Positions 33,830-47,100 of a stretch of 64,000 nucleotides of DNA are shown piece after piece (the stretch's first letter is position 1; the number at the start of each line of letters is the position of its first letter). Origin of the DNA: Neodiprion pinetum. Lineage: Eukaryota > Arthropoda > Insecta > Hymenoptera > Diprionidae. The notes below the pieces were generated by a model, which saw nothing but the letters and a program-made list of their open reading frames with translations, made no database searches and had not been told where the DNA came from. The DNA lies in NCBI RefSeq assembly GCF_021155775.2, contig NC_060238.1:20254970-20318969 (forward strand), in the 5' to 3' direction. The translations under genes and the position numbers were made by a program.

Positions 33830-36800
33830 CATATAATCTGTCATCTGTCTGTGATTTCAAGCATTGTACACGGTGGAAAAAAGGGATTGAATCAATCTTG
33901 ACGGGGGGTGTTTTTTTTTTTTTGTTTTTCCAGTATTCGTTCAAAGCTTTCTTCTTCTTCTTTTTAATTGAAAAAAAATCGGTAGGCTTTGAAATATCGC
34001 GAGTTCTTTTGTTTTTTTTTTTTTACACTTCTTCTTTCTCACCCTCGCAATTAGTAACGCGAATCGATTTTTTCTCTTGCGTTTAATGTTGCGCGAATTT
34101 TTCTGCCCCTTTCATTATCACTACTGTGTACATACATTCAATTAATGAAGAATATTTGCTAAAACTGTTTTTGTATGTAAAATGAACGAATCTGAATCTG
34201 ATTCGATCGACTTTGTACAGCCTAATTTTTATACCCTCGAATTCGATCGCTTGAAAAAACAATAAAAAAAAAAAAAAAGGTCAAACTACTTGTGATGCTG
34301 TAATTCGAAAGAAGAAAAAAAAGAAAACCAGAAACTTCCGTTGACCAGTTTTATTCGCATAAAGTTATTGTTGAGATCTTACAAACTATGGATTTGATGC
34401 AGTTTAAAAAAAAATGTAGTTTTACGCAGTTTCTGCATTAAAGGCTATATATATATATATATAGATATACATATATACAAAAATTTATTATTCATTTTGA
34501 CCGAGATCGGAATAACTTTTAGAGATAGAAGAGGAGACGAAAGTGAACCGAGGAAATGAAGAGAAAAAAAGTGAATGAAAAAAAAAAAAGAAACGTGAAC
34601 GTTACACTCTACAAATGGGTTCAAGAGTCAAGTTATATACTACATTCGTGACGCATGTCTTCGCGGTTGTTATCAGTTGAAATGATTCCCTAAATATCTA
34701 AGACCATCGTAACCAGAATGGATAATGAAAAGGTTTTAATGCAGGGCGGTGTGTATGTTGTACCTACATTACACGTTGTACATTATAATTTATGGAATTC
34801 CTTATCTCCGCACGGTGCATTCGTGTATATTTTTACGGTATACATTATATACGAATGCACCATGCGGAGATAAGGAATTTCATAAATTATATGTAATAAC
34901 GCGATAACGAGAAACATATTTATATTTATAACCGAGGCGCCTAAATTCATTCACACCCAGCCGCGTACGTTTGTAAGTGATCCGAGTGTTTTGTTTTTTT
35001 TGTTTTTTGTTTTTCTAATTGTAATTTTCATTTCATCGAAGTTGTACGTGATTTATGGGACTTGAAAACGATTCGTCGATGCACCGTCGTTGTAATATCG
35101 ACGGAGAATGGCGTGAATAAATCATCTACACGGTATTGCGGTACATGTATGCATGTATAATGTGTGTGTGTGTGTGTGAATACTTCAGAGATGTGTAGAA
35201 AAACGTGGAACATCTATTGACAGTCGCAGCACGAGTAGGAAAATTCTTATCTTGTCAATGTTGGCCCGCTGAGTGACCTGCTCTAGTTGCGTAACAGATC
35301 ATCCTTCACCCATTCCCGCGTTCAATGACGACGATCATCGACATTCACAGGCCAAAATGCAGAATTTTGTATCACCGTGAACGATTGAAAAATACGAAAA
35401 TATGGGGGGGGGGGGGGGGGGTTGAAGTTCCGAAAGGAATTAATTCTGCATCATTTTGTGGCGAAACATGAAGGAAAAAAATGAAACTTCGAAGAAACAA
35501 CAAAGTTTCGAATGGTCGGAAACACGTTGGGTCAAAATTCCGAAAATTTAAGTTACGATTGAGCAAAGATACGGTAAGTAAATGTTCCGATGACGAAAAA
35601 TTCTGAGAAATAAAGTTTCGATGGAGTAAAATTCGGAAAGTTGAAATGTACTCGGACAGTCAGAGTTTACTCGACGAGTGGGTGGAAAAATTGAGAATGT
35701 AAAAATATCGAAAATACCTAAAACAACGAAAGATCAAATTGGTGAAATTTCATCGAGCCAAATATTCGCACAAATGAAAATCTTGGATCATTCGGAATTT
35801 CGATGTTTCGGATTTTTTAATTTTCTCACTTTTGCTCTTTCGGAATTTTTACATGTCGCAGTTACGCCTTTTTGGCGTTTTGTCCTCTCGGGATTTTCAT
35901 GTATCGTAAAAGTTTCATTTCTTTACATCAAGTTTCGCCACCGAAAAATTCGGAATTTAACGTTTTCGAAATTTCTCAAGTTCGGAATTTCAATCCTGCC
36001 CCAAAATACGAAAAAGTAAAGGACGTGGAGCACGTTATGAAGATTACAAATAAATCTTGTTTATCAATATTTTTTTTTGTCTCCCGAATTTAGGAAAATT
36101 ATAAATACCAAAAAGAAATTCAGCGTAATGACAGTTTTTTTTTTTTTCTGCTTTTTGATATTCGTTAGGCTGAAAAACAAATGTTATTCGACTCGAAGAA
36201 ATCAGCACGCGTTTATATTCCGCATACGAAAAATTGGACTAACTATCATTTCTTCCAATCGTGTAACAAGAAGTTACAATAGTAAATTTTCGAAATCGTA
36301 AAAATTTGAAAAATCCACCCTTGTCGAATATATCTTACTTGATTTTTGAGCAAAATTGTCATCAAAACGGTCGACTTGTTTGAATATTAATTTCACGAAT
36401 CGCGTATGAAAAATAACATCGACGAAAACGATTTATTTGTTCCTAGCCTCCGTTTTCTCGCGATAATAAAAATACTAATACACTTTTTCCTTTTTTCTGT
36501 TTCTAATTACTACTCACTTAAACTGTTCTGTTAAAAATTAATTTTAAAAAAACTTGGTTTAAAAAAACAAACACAATAAAAGAAAAAAATCAAAGCAATT
36601 TCAAATACACGCGCGTATATAAGCTCCTCTGGACACACTGGGCACAATGGACTTCCGGCTGGGCCTCATATCCTGTTGCCTGAAACGGTGTGTAAAAAAC
36701 GTATGACATGTACAGGTGTGTATGTGTGTGTACGCGTAATAATTTGCGTCGTTTGAAGAATAAAATTACGTACACTGAGAAAAATTTCATTTGTGACAGT

Positions 36801-37730
36801 AACTATAGAAAAATTCAGTAAAACAGGTATCGTTAAAAAAAAAACTGTTTGAATATTGTTGGAATTACGAAAAAACGAGATGTATACCTACATACGGATA
36901 GTTGGTTTGAATTTTTTTATAAAAATATTCTAATTATCCATACACGTATCGCGTGATAGATCAATATTCGCGCGAGACTTGTAATAATTATAAACGCGAG
37001 ATAAATGATGTTTAGTGTATAATACGAAAGGCCTGCGCGTTACTTATCGAGATAATAAATTCTTGAGATATTAAGACAAATTGCGATAATTGTATTAATA
37101 TTCGCGGTCTAGGGAAAAGATGTCGCGTTAAACGCTTGTGATATAAAGTCGTTATATCTTTATAAGCAGAAGTCTGCGGTATTCTATTATCAAATTTTTA
37201 TATGAGGTCAAAGGCGAGGAGAAACAAACCGAATAAAAGAGACAACGAGAAAAAGTTAAAACGTAATGTTTTGCCGGAATTATGTTTGTTACAATATTAA
37301 GTAGATATCATTTATATAAACTCTATCCTTACCCTACACGCTCCATATATTATGTTCTCTACGATAACGCATTTTTTTTTTTAATCGTACTCTCGACTGG
37401 TTAATATTATTTCTGGTTGTACAAAATATGTCGTTTTAGACAACAGTTTGTAAAAAATCATACACAAACCACCTTTTCCTGAATATTTTAATTTGACGAA
37501 CACTAAACGTGGGCTTATCTATACCAGTAATAAAATCAATGAAAAAAATGTTGATTTCCAACTCACCAGTCTTCAAATTAACAAAAGTGATAAGAGATGA
37601 AATTCGGTTTAATAATTCGCCAGTAAAAAGTTTCGAAATCGTGACGTATTATAGATAACGAAGCAAACGATAGTCGTGAAAATGTTTTTGTTTTTTGATT
37701 TCTTTTTTTCCTTTTCAACGTTTGGTTAAT

Positions 37731-37761
<31 letters not shown>

Positions 37762-38115
37762 CGAGACGTGCGTAGGCGAGGAATTGACCCAGTTGGTCAG
37801 TTTTTTTGGGAAGCCTGCGCACTTGAAGCCAAACAAACTGAACATCGGTTCGCTTGCTTCTCCAATTTATAATTTAAGCCGTACGTAGTAAACAAATCCT
37901 GGGAACGTACCGTACATAGTTGGGTGCAGCAACGGTTTGCTCATAAAGCAGCCCGCGGTCAGTTCGTTTGTTCGTTCGTTCGTATGACGTAATGCCAATT
38001 AAGGCCTCTCCAGTATCCACACAATAATTATTCATATACACACGCATGGCCAGGACCACGTGTGTTGGATCGAACTGGAGGAGAGGACGCGAAGTTCCAT
38101 AAAGGAAAAAAAGGG

Positions 38116-38147
<32 letters not shown>

Positions 38148-41100
38148 TCAAATTCCCGGTGGTCCTGACGCCTCGAATCGTTATTCATCAATTCGACCAT
38201 CGACTTCAGGGAATTCTACAACAATTCGTTATTGCTTACTTGGAATACGCGGTTACGATTCGTCAATATTGAAACTTATGTTTATGGTACGTGAAACTCT
38301 CGTCAACCGATGTAACTCTTTCCGAATGAAACGTGCCTGACCGGATGACAGTAAGGAGAAGTTCGAACCTTGTTACAGATCATTTCTCAATTGCAGCAAT
38401 TATCAAAGGAAATCTATAACGATGGTTTTACAGAAATTAACTGTATTGATCATTCACCGAACAAGATCCGATTAAAAAGCTCGTGATACAATGAACTACA
38501 GAGATGATTATACCTTGTATCTACCTTCAATGTAAGCTCGGAGTTTAAATAGATGTTTAAAACAAGGAATTAATCACTTTTGTAATCTGGTGTACGTAGG
38601 TCATGTAATCGCTGTAATTTCTTGTGATCGTTTGTGATCTTTGCATTCTTTTTGTATTCGTCGTGATGTCTTCATAATTCTTGAAATTCTTGTAATATTT
38701 GTAATCGGCTGCAATCGTTTTGTAATCCTTGTAATCTCTTTGCAATCAGTGTAATCTTTTTGCAATCTTTGGGTAGTTCGTAAGTTTAATCCTAACCTTT
38801 GCCGTTTCTGTAACCTTTGTAATTATTGTAATCTTTATGCAATCAGTGTAATCCTTTTGTAATCTTTCCAGTATTTTGGTAATCTTTATAATCCTTGCCG
38901 TCTCTGTAATCTTTGTGATTCTTGTAATCTCTTGATAATCATTCTAATCTGTATGCAATCAGTGTAATCCTTTTGTAATCTTTGCAGTATTTTGGTAATC
39001 TTTATAATCCTTGCCGTCTCTGTAATCTTTGTAATTCTTGTAATCTCTCGATAATCATTATAATCTCTTTGCAATCCGTTCAATCTTCTCGTAACCTATG
39101 ACCTAACTCTGAATTCTTTGTAATTCATGTAATCCCATTGTAACTCGTGTAATCTTTTTTCAATCTCTGTAGTCTTCTGGTAATCCTTGTAATGTTTGTA
39201 ATCACGTGTACTCAATCTAACCCAAGTCTATGTACGCCACTTTTATAAACCGAGAATGAACTCCATGGCTTAAAAGCACGAAGAGGTCGACTATTACAAC
39301 GTTCGATTACTGCAAGTAAATTAGTGGTTACGTAAACAAGTCACTTTAATGGAGCACCAATGCTGACGACCGGCGTAAAATTCATCCCCAAGCCGGGGAA
39401 CCCCGAAACGGTTTCATCTTTCAAATCGATCCGTTATACATCCATCCAGCCAGATTGATTTGGTCACGGCTATCCAACGATGTCCCTCCCCTTCTCATTA
39501 CCGAGAATTCTTTAGAAATTTGACCTCGGTCGAGTAGTTCCAACCGGGAACTGGTCGGCCGTCCAACCAAACGGGAGCCATGGTCCCTCTGGAAGAGTGT
39601 GTTCTACCAACACTACGAAACGTGTTGGCGAACGGTGAGGCGAAGTTTCGAGTTTGAGGTGAACGGTGTCGGGTTTTATCCGCGCCGCGTTTCTCCTCGT
39701 TTTCAGAGTCGCACGGTGTTGATTGCCCATCGGTGTATACCTACACCTTGCACCCACCAATCCCACCTCCTAAATTCACTCGGATGGAACACCGACTACT
39801 TTTTCTCCCCGTCCCTCGCTTTTCATATTCTTCTCCACAGTGCCTGTATATTTCAAGCTTCCAATGGAGTGAGAAACTAACATCTCGACACTTCTTCAAC
39901 TATTGTAAGCTCTGGTTAGTCAGAGGTTAAATTTGTACAGTATACGATAAGTGACTTTTCCGCTCTCGCACCATCGGTGAATCCAAAAAAAATGTTAGAC
40001 AAATCAAAAAATGACGTATCAGAAGAAGGCAGGGGTTTTAAATTATAGTCCACGCAACTGCTCGGCGACAGAAAAGCCGTTGAAAATCAGGATAGCAGGA
40101 AGCGCCAATTTCACCGTTGTAAGTCCTCGGGTGAAATTGGCTCGAATCCTTCGCAGGGTACGGAAGAATTCCGAGTCCGTGCACCTTCACGTTCAACGTC
40201 CAAGTCGTCTATACCTGCTTCCGGAAGGGTGCAACAGTTGGTCGACGCGGCCAACCGTGACCAAGACGAAGACTGCGGCGAGTCGTTTAGTTGGGGTGGA
40301 ACTAGGCGGGTGCAGATCAGGTGGGCGCGATTAGGGGATCACGATAGTCGCGTGTGTTGTGTCAGTGTCACGTAATATACCACGGAGAAAAATACACGTG
40401 CGATCACAATGTTTAACCCGTTACATATAAATTCCCGCAATAGGTACCCGAATGTATTTCGCTGAATGGTCGTTAGTTTTTTCTGCTTTAACATCGTGAG
40501 AAGCCTTTCCAATTTCCTCCGCCATGTCTTATATATTCTCTGACGTTACGGTCTGATCGAAAACGCAGGTGGATGTTATATTTTACCGTGTTTGTTTTTT
40601 TATTTTTTTTCTTCTTGTCTTTCTGAGACAGGAAGCTTAGGGTTTGTGTACGGTAATAATGACTCGAAGGTTCCGCAATCAGGTGCTATGGTACCTTGTG
40701 GAAATGATGCACCCGAATTTAATCCCGTAACGAATTATCGGACTGGTGGTTGAATCGTAAGTTTAGAAAGGTCTGTGATAAAATATAGTTTCTGGTCGAT
40801 TGACAATGAGTCAGGTCTGATTCATGTGAAATTTTTCAAACTCAGGTGAATACATTTTAATTCGCGATAGGCATTGTGATTTGAATTCATGTAATCAGCC
40901 ACCTGACTTCATTTGGAATATTTCAAATTGGCACATTGTGGTAATTAATGATAAGTGATCGTGTGAGATACTTATGAAGTATTTTCAAGCTTCAAGTATT
41001 TACATGGCAGTCGAAATCTTTTGAAGTCATTTGAAATCATTCAAAGTCTGTTTAAATTCATTGAATCCATGGTTTATACTTTATAGTCACTCGAAGTCGT

Positions 41101-44100
41101 GTAACGCAAAGTGATACCATTGGAAATCATGACGTGAATTCATTAGAATCAAAACTTTTAAAAAATATTTCGAGTATCATATATATTGTATACCCTCGGA
41201 AAGTAAAACAATACACGAGGTGAGAGCATTTTATTCTTAATGCTGAAAAATCACGAAAGCTGTATGAGGTACATATTTTCACAGCTTCTATTATACGTCA
41301 GAGGGGAACTACGAAGCTTGCGGAGCATTGAAAACCTAAATTGAATCGCTTGGCGGTGGTTAAAAGAACGGTAAACTGTTGTATCCGGTTCAATTCTAAC
41401 CCCCCCGGTAGCTGCGTCCATTCGTGCAATAAATCATCGAGTAAAAAGCTGTATAGAGACTCGGTAAATGGTAGGTACGCATACGTATATACAATAATGA
41501 CAAGGTAGATCGCGATGTAAATAATTTGTTTCTTAACGGCAAAATTTTTCGAGTAAATTGATGTAAAATTTTTGAGTCAACTTTCTTGGAAACAAAAAAG
41601 ATTCGGTAAAATATTGTCCTACTATTCCAAAATCTCAACGATACTTGTAAAAATTCCCACCACATTGTATCACGCAAGTATCCGAGCATTATTGAAAAAC
41701 ATTGTTAATCAGACGTCATTGAACCGAAATGAAATGAGGATTTGTCACGTGGAAACTACAGGAATTTTTACCGGTAAATCTAATTCCTACAGTCCACCTG
41801 TGCGACCTGTGCAGTTAAACTCATTGTCCGTGAGCTTCCGGACACAGGTGTACTTCCGGCTTTGCAAGTATAACGAGGGCTGCAGGTTACACGCCCTCGG
41901 AATAGTTGCGTGAAGTGTGTAATGGAATGAAAATTGTACAACTGCAACACCCAGCTCGAAATTCCCCCAGTCAATTTTTGATCCGTAACCCAGGTATGGT
42001 AATTATTCGGGTATTTCTTGTTACACGTTTACACGGATTACGTTTAGGTATAATGCAGCCGTGTGCTTGAGTGCGTCCTACACGCACGTTGAATATGCAT
42101 TGCGCGACTCTGTAATGGGTTTATTTGCTTCTACACTCACGATGTAAGGGTGGCAAGCGATGCGTGCGGCAGCAGCCCCGTTTCAGCATGAGAATTCCAG
42201 TTTACAACGGGCGAAATTTAAATATCAGGTTCCTGGGAACCGGTAATTTTCCAAATCATCGATATCCAGACTCAACGAACGATCAACGGTATCCTGACAA
42301 ACGAATCCATATGCATCGATGACTTTTTTCAAATTTGATGCAAATCACACCAAGTATATACAAGTGTTAATCAGTTTTCATGTTTTTGGGGTTTCAGAGT
42401 CGAACTGACGAGGTCAACTCCGAAGTCGGATGTGGTGCCAATTGCAGATTGGATAAGGTAAGTCGATTCGCGCCTGCGCCGTTAACGTCACCTTTGGTTC
42501 GTTCCCTTCGTTTTTTCCTCTAGATGAATTCTTAGTCATTTATTCGACGCAAAAACTGGTCCGAATAAACGCGAGTCAAATTATTGCACGAGCTGTAAAA
42601 TTGGCACCGGAGACAGTGAGGGAGGGCGAGACTGGGTGTCCGTTTCCTTTTCGTTGTTCTGACCACAGCGGGGAACAATAAAGTTTGAACTTCCGGTTCA
42701 GGATGGACGGAGGAGACCCCTACACCCTTCGACACGAAGATGAATATACGAGGGCCGCGAGTGAAACATGGCAGGGCAACAACAAATACGAGCGCGGTAG
42801 TGTAACAAGGGCTCGCTGCTTGCCGTGTGTGGAACAAAATGTAACGAATGAACGAATGCATGAATGAATCAAGGATCGTTGTGAACCCAGTGGATGAACA
42901 TCCAGTATTAACTACGTAGGGCTGCTGGGTGCTCCACGTTTTAAATTGGAACGCGTGCAATACAAGTGCAGCCGGCAAAGCAGACGGTCTCGGCCTCATT
43001 AACGGATGTTGCCAAATTGACGTGCGACTTCGGGATGGCGATACAGGCTTAAATTGTGGAAACGAGACACCGGTGAAAGCCGATGTGTGGAAAATAAGAA
43101 CCTCAGTTTTGTCGAACGTTTCGTAAAACTTGACCTCCAATTTTATCATCACTAGATCAGATTGGAACAAATCCACGACGCAATCTTCGGTACAGTTGTA
43201 TTCATTGATGCCTTAAGCTTCCGGCTAACTAATTGTTTTCGATCCGAAACAAAATGCGAGTTCGATTCTATATGAATTACGCGACAATGACTTCCAATCT
43301 CTTGTTGCCGATGTCAGAGATTGGGAGTCATTCTCACAGTACAGTGATATTCGTTAATGCCCAGACCTTCCGTCTAACTAATTGTTTTCGGTCCGAAACA
43401 AAGTGCGAGTTTGATTAAATACGAGGTTGTGTGACAATGACTCCCAATCTCTCACGTCGGTTGCATCGCCATTCATCGTCACATAATTCGTATAGAATCA
43501 AACTCGCATTTTATTTCGTATTGAAAACAAGATAGCCGGAAGGTTAAGGCGTTGACGAACGTAGCAGTATGTACGTACAGGAACCTGAGAAATCCAATTA
43601 GAGGCGTTGGCGTTTCCCAACGGAAATCATTTCGGCTTTAGATGCGGAGGAAAAAGTTTGAAAAGCCGGATACGTAGTCAGCAGTCCGTATCTCCACGAC
43701 AACGACAATAACGACGAGGAAGAGGAGGAAGAGGAGGAGGAGGAGGAGGAGGAGGATGAGGAGGTACGGGATGCAGACACGGTGTGCCTAGCGTGGTCGA
43801 ATCACTTACGAGCCATCGGCAATAAGTAAATCAGGAAAATTGAGTGCCGGATTCATTGTGTCCAGGGGCACGCGATGTGTTTGTAGAACAACACTCGAAC
43901 GTGACGCGCGAATGCGAATCAAGTGTGTCGTTATACGTTAGTCAAGGAAGTCTGGCCACGTGACTATGCCGTTTTGCTACAACCCTCTGCGAATTCCGCA
44001 GTTGACGCGCAACGCCATAGCCGCAACGCATTTTTTCTAAATTAACATGGAATTCCCGAGGGTCATTACACGCTCCTTGGGCTTCAGGAACGCTGGAACT

Positions 44101-47100
44101 CCACGAGGCGGACGGAGAATCCAGCACTATTGTACTTTTGAAAAGCATGTATGCGGTAGCTGCGCTCGTAAATGGGAGAGAATAATACCAGGAGACTGTT
44201 GAACTGTGCCTGATGGAAGCTTACGGTTACACCATGTCACGGTGGGTGCTTTTTCTTTTCGTTTCACAAGTGGTTGCGATCCTTGAGCAGTGTGTATAAA
44301 TTATGTGGAAACAGAGTCGAAATTGGTAGCTAAGACTTCAAGTGGCTCAAGGGTTTCTTACCCGTACACCGGAGAGCACTCGTCCAGAGGTTTGTATACG
44401 TGCCTGGTTCACTCTGCACCGCGATAGCGGACCACCCTCAAGAGACGCAACTTGGATTACACGGTCTGCAAAAACAAAAAAAAAAAATATTTAATTTCAG
44501 CTGCACGGGACGTTTTTTGGTAAATATTATGTTTTCGAGTCTGCCGAATCCTAAAATCACTTCCATTTCCATCACGTACGGTATTTTTGTAAAATACAAG
44601 GTGTTTGCATGAAAAAACGACCATTTCGTTGCGATGAACTAAACTTTATATCTTGCAACATTAAACGAACAATTTCTCTTTTATCTCTCTCTTTTCATTT
44701 GCGGTTGGCTTACTTTTCTCTCGCTATCTCACCTTTTGACGCAATTAGTGACGGTATATTCTCTTATGAATAATCACGGTGGCCTTTTCAGGGTTCACCG
44801 AAATCAATTTTTCACTACTTAATTGTACCGAACATTTGCTCCAGGGACATTAGTTATTTTAAGACATGTGATATTTTTACGGACAGATAATATTTCTCGA
44901 ATAATCTTGACCGTGGTAAATGTATAATAAACGAACAATATTTATTACTAGTTGAAGTTAATTTAAGAAATTCATGTATAGCGACAAAATTTCTTGATCC
45001 CTACTTTCGATGATAAATCGTACTCTAATTTGAATATGTAGTATTTTTGTTATCTAAACTGTCTTGCGGATATCTCTTTCGGTATATTTTACACTACGTG
45101 CTTTAATTATCCGACATATATTTATCGTCATAAATTAATATATCTTGTTTCATATTATTCATCTTTTATTCTATTTGTTGGTGCGTTTTTCTTGTCTTTT
45201 CATTTTTTATTTTTTTCAGTCTAATCTCCAACAGAATTACCAACCATTTTCTATAAGTCTACAGTACAGTTAACAATTCTTATAGAGCATGAAAATCGGT
45301 GTCAACAAGTATACATACTGATTCGGATTTCACATAGAAAGGAAAATTCACAAGGGTCTAAATTCTGATTAAATTCGCTTAATATCCGCGAAAATTAATT
45401 TCCACTCGTTCGCGGAGCGCAGAAGTAGGTAACTGATGTTAGAGAATCAAAGCGTTGCTATACTTTCAACAATCAATTTACTCAGTTTTGATTACCGATC
45501 CATCATATAATATTAGTAAACAACAAACTGAAATCTTTCAAAGACCGTGCAGCATAAAACTGCAGTGATAAATAATTAATCATGGAGATTCTTCTTCCTC
45601 CTTTTACTCTCCTCCTTCTCTTCTGTTTCATAAAATTTATTGTCTGTAGCGTTAAAACTGTTACCACTTCATTACAACAATGATTATATACGATCTCGAA
45701 GCTGAATGCTATCAATATTTTGAAAGATTTCAAGATTCGACACGATGATCATTGTACCTGACTTCAAAGCTGAATATGAATTCAAAGTGTTTTATAAGAC
45801 TTAAAGGTGAATCCATACATCATACGACGTTAACCATAACTCCACGTGGACTCCAATCACTTTACATCGTAACAATAAAATGGTGCTGAGTAATCTGTAC
45901 AGTAAAGTCCACCTGACTTCCAAATCGAACACTATCGATGTCTTGGAAGACTTTAAGGTTCATCTCAATCATTATACCTGACTTCAAAGCTGAATACGAA
46001 TTCAAAGTGTTTTATAAGACTTAAAGGTGAATCCATACATCATACGACGTTAACCATAACTCCACGTGGACTCCAATCACTTTACATCGTAACAATAAAA
46101 TGGTGCTGAGTAATCTGTACAGTAAAGTCCACCTGACTTCCAAATCGAACACTATCAGTGACTTGGAAGACTTGAACGTGACTCCATAAACGCTTTGACT
46201 TGCAACTGATTTCACGTGGACTCGATCGACGTTATACGATGACTTGAAAATGGTACCCATAATAATTGGTTGACCAGTGAAATTCAGCAGTGATGAAAGT
46301 TCATATGACCAAGCCATCAATGAGTATCCACAGATACCTATGCGTCCATGCATAATCGAGTCGAAACCATCGTGGGTGTATTTACTATTTAGGGTACACG
46401 TGGGCCGATCTGCGGATAAGTAGAGATTAACGCCGTAGATTTACCTACCGCCATGATGGACTCACACCACATATGCCCAGAACGCACAGACGGTGCAGGT
46501 TCGGAGTGTGAGTGAATGAAGCCGCGAACGAGAGCAAAGAGAGCTCGGATAAACCAAGCGAGGGGGAGAGAGAGAGAGAGAGAGAGAGAGAGTAAGAGAT
46601 GGAGGGGAACAGAAGGGGGCGTAATGTGTGTCGAGGATTTAATGAGGAAGTGAGGAATTAGCGAGAGTACGCGGAGGCAGTGTACCTACACTGCTGCTGC
46701 AGAGACGGAGGGCCGTTCGAACCGTTCCGCCAACCCTCGAGAACTTCGCTGTGAGGGATGTCTAACTTTTGAGGGTCGTCATCGTTATCAGCTAGTCGCT
46801 CGGCACTAATTCGGTATCATCTACCAACTATCGTAATTCGTAAATAAACGTTGCGACGATCGAGACACGCCGTTCGACGCATCAATCAACACCGATCAAC
46901 TGGGTGCATGCACTATAAATATAGGGGTACTGGAAAATGTCCTCGTTACGTCAGAGGCTGGTTTTTGGCGCCATTTTATCACCGTGTAACCCAAATTTTT
47001 CATTTTAATGGAGGCAAATCGTAATTATCCGGGTTTTAGACTACTCGTGTCACGTATAAATTAACGAAACATAAGCCATAATATACCCGTTCCACTATCC

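Larger units (their letters stand above)
31448..42397 (+). other. sev intron 1 (about 10.95 kb)
   Basis: GT-AG intron in phase 0, from CAG|gtgggt to gtttcag|AGT. It carries microsatellites, an 18-base G run, an imperfect hairpin (34780-34894), a foldback element (35404-36002), a CACTGAG fragment (36773-36880) and the TTTGTAATC minisatellite (38575-39200). A less A+T-rich zone at about 39,250-40,350 has open frames on both strands without recognisable domains. Confidence 0.85.

Noticed and set aside
33532..34086. 184-codon Phe-rich frame in sev intron 1
   Set aside because: Composed mainly of T runs and a GA repeat; low complexity.
38557..39083. Tyr/Lys/Asp-rich antisense frames
   Set aside because: By-products of the TTTGTAATC minisatellite.
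38575..39200. Possible CRISPR array
   Set aside because: Repeats are degenerate, nearly contiguous and without unique spacers, in a eukaryotic intron.
43598..43780. Poly-Ser frame
   Set aside because: Antisense translation of a (GAG)n tract.
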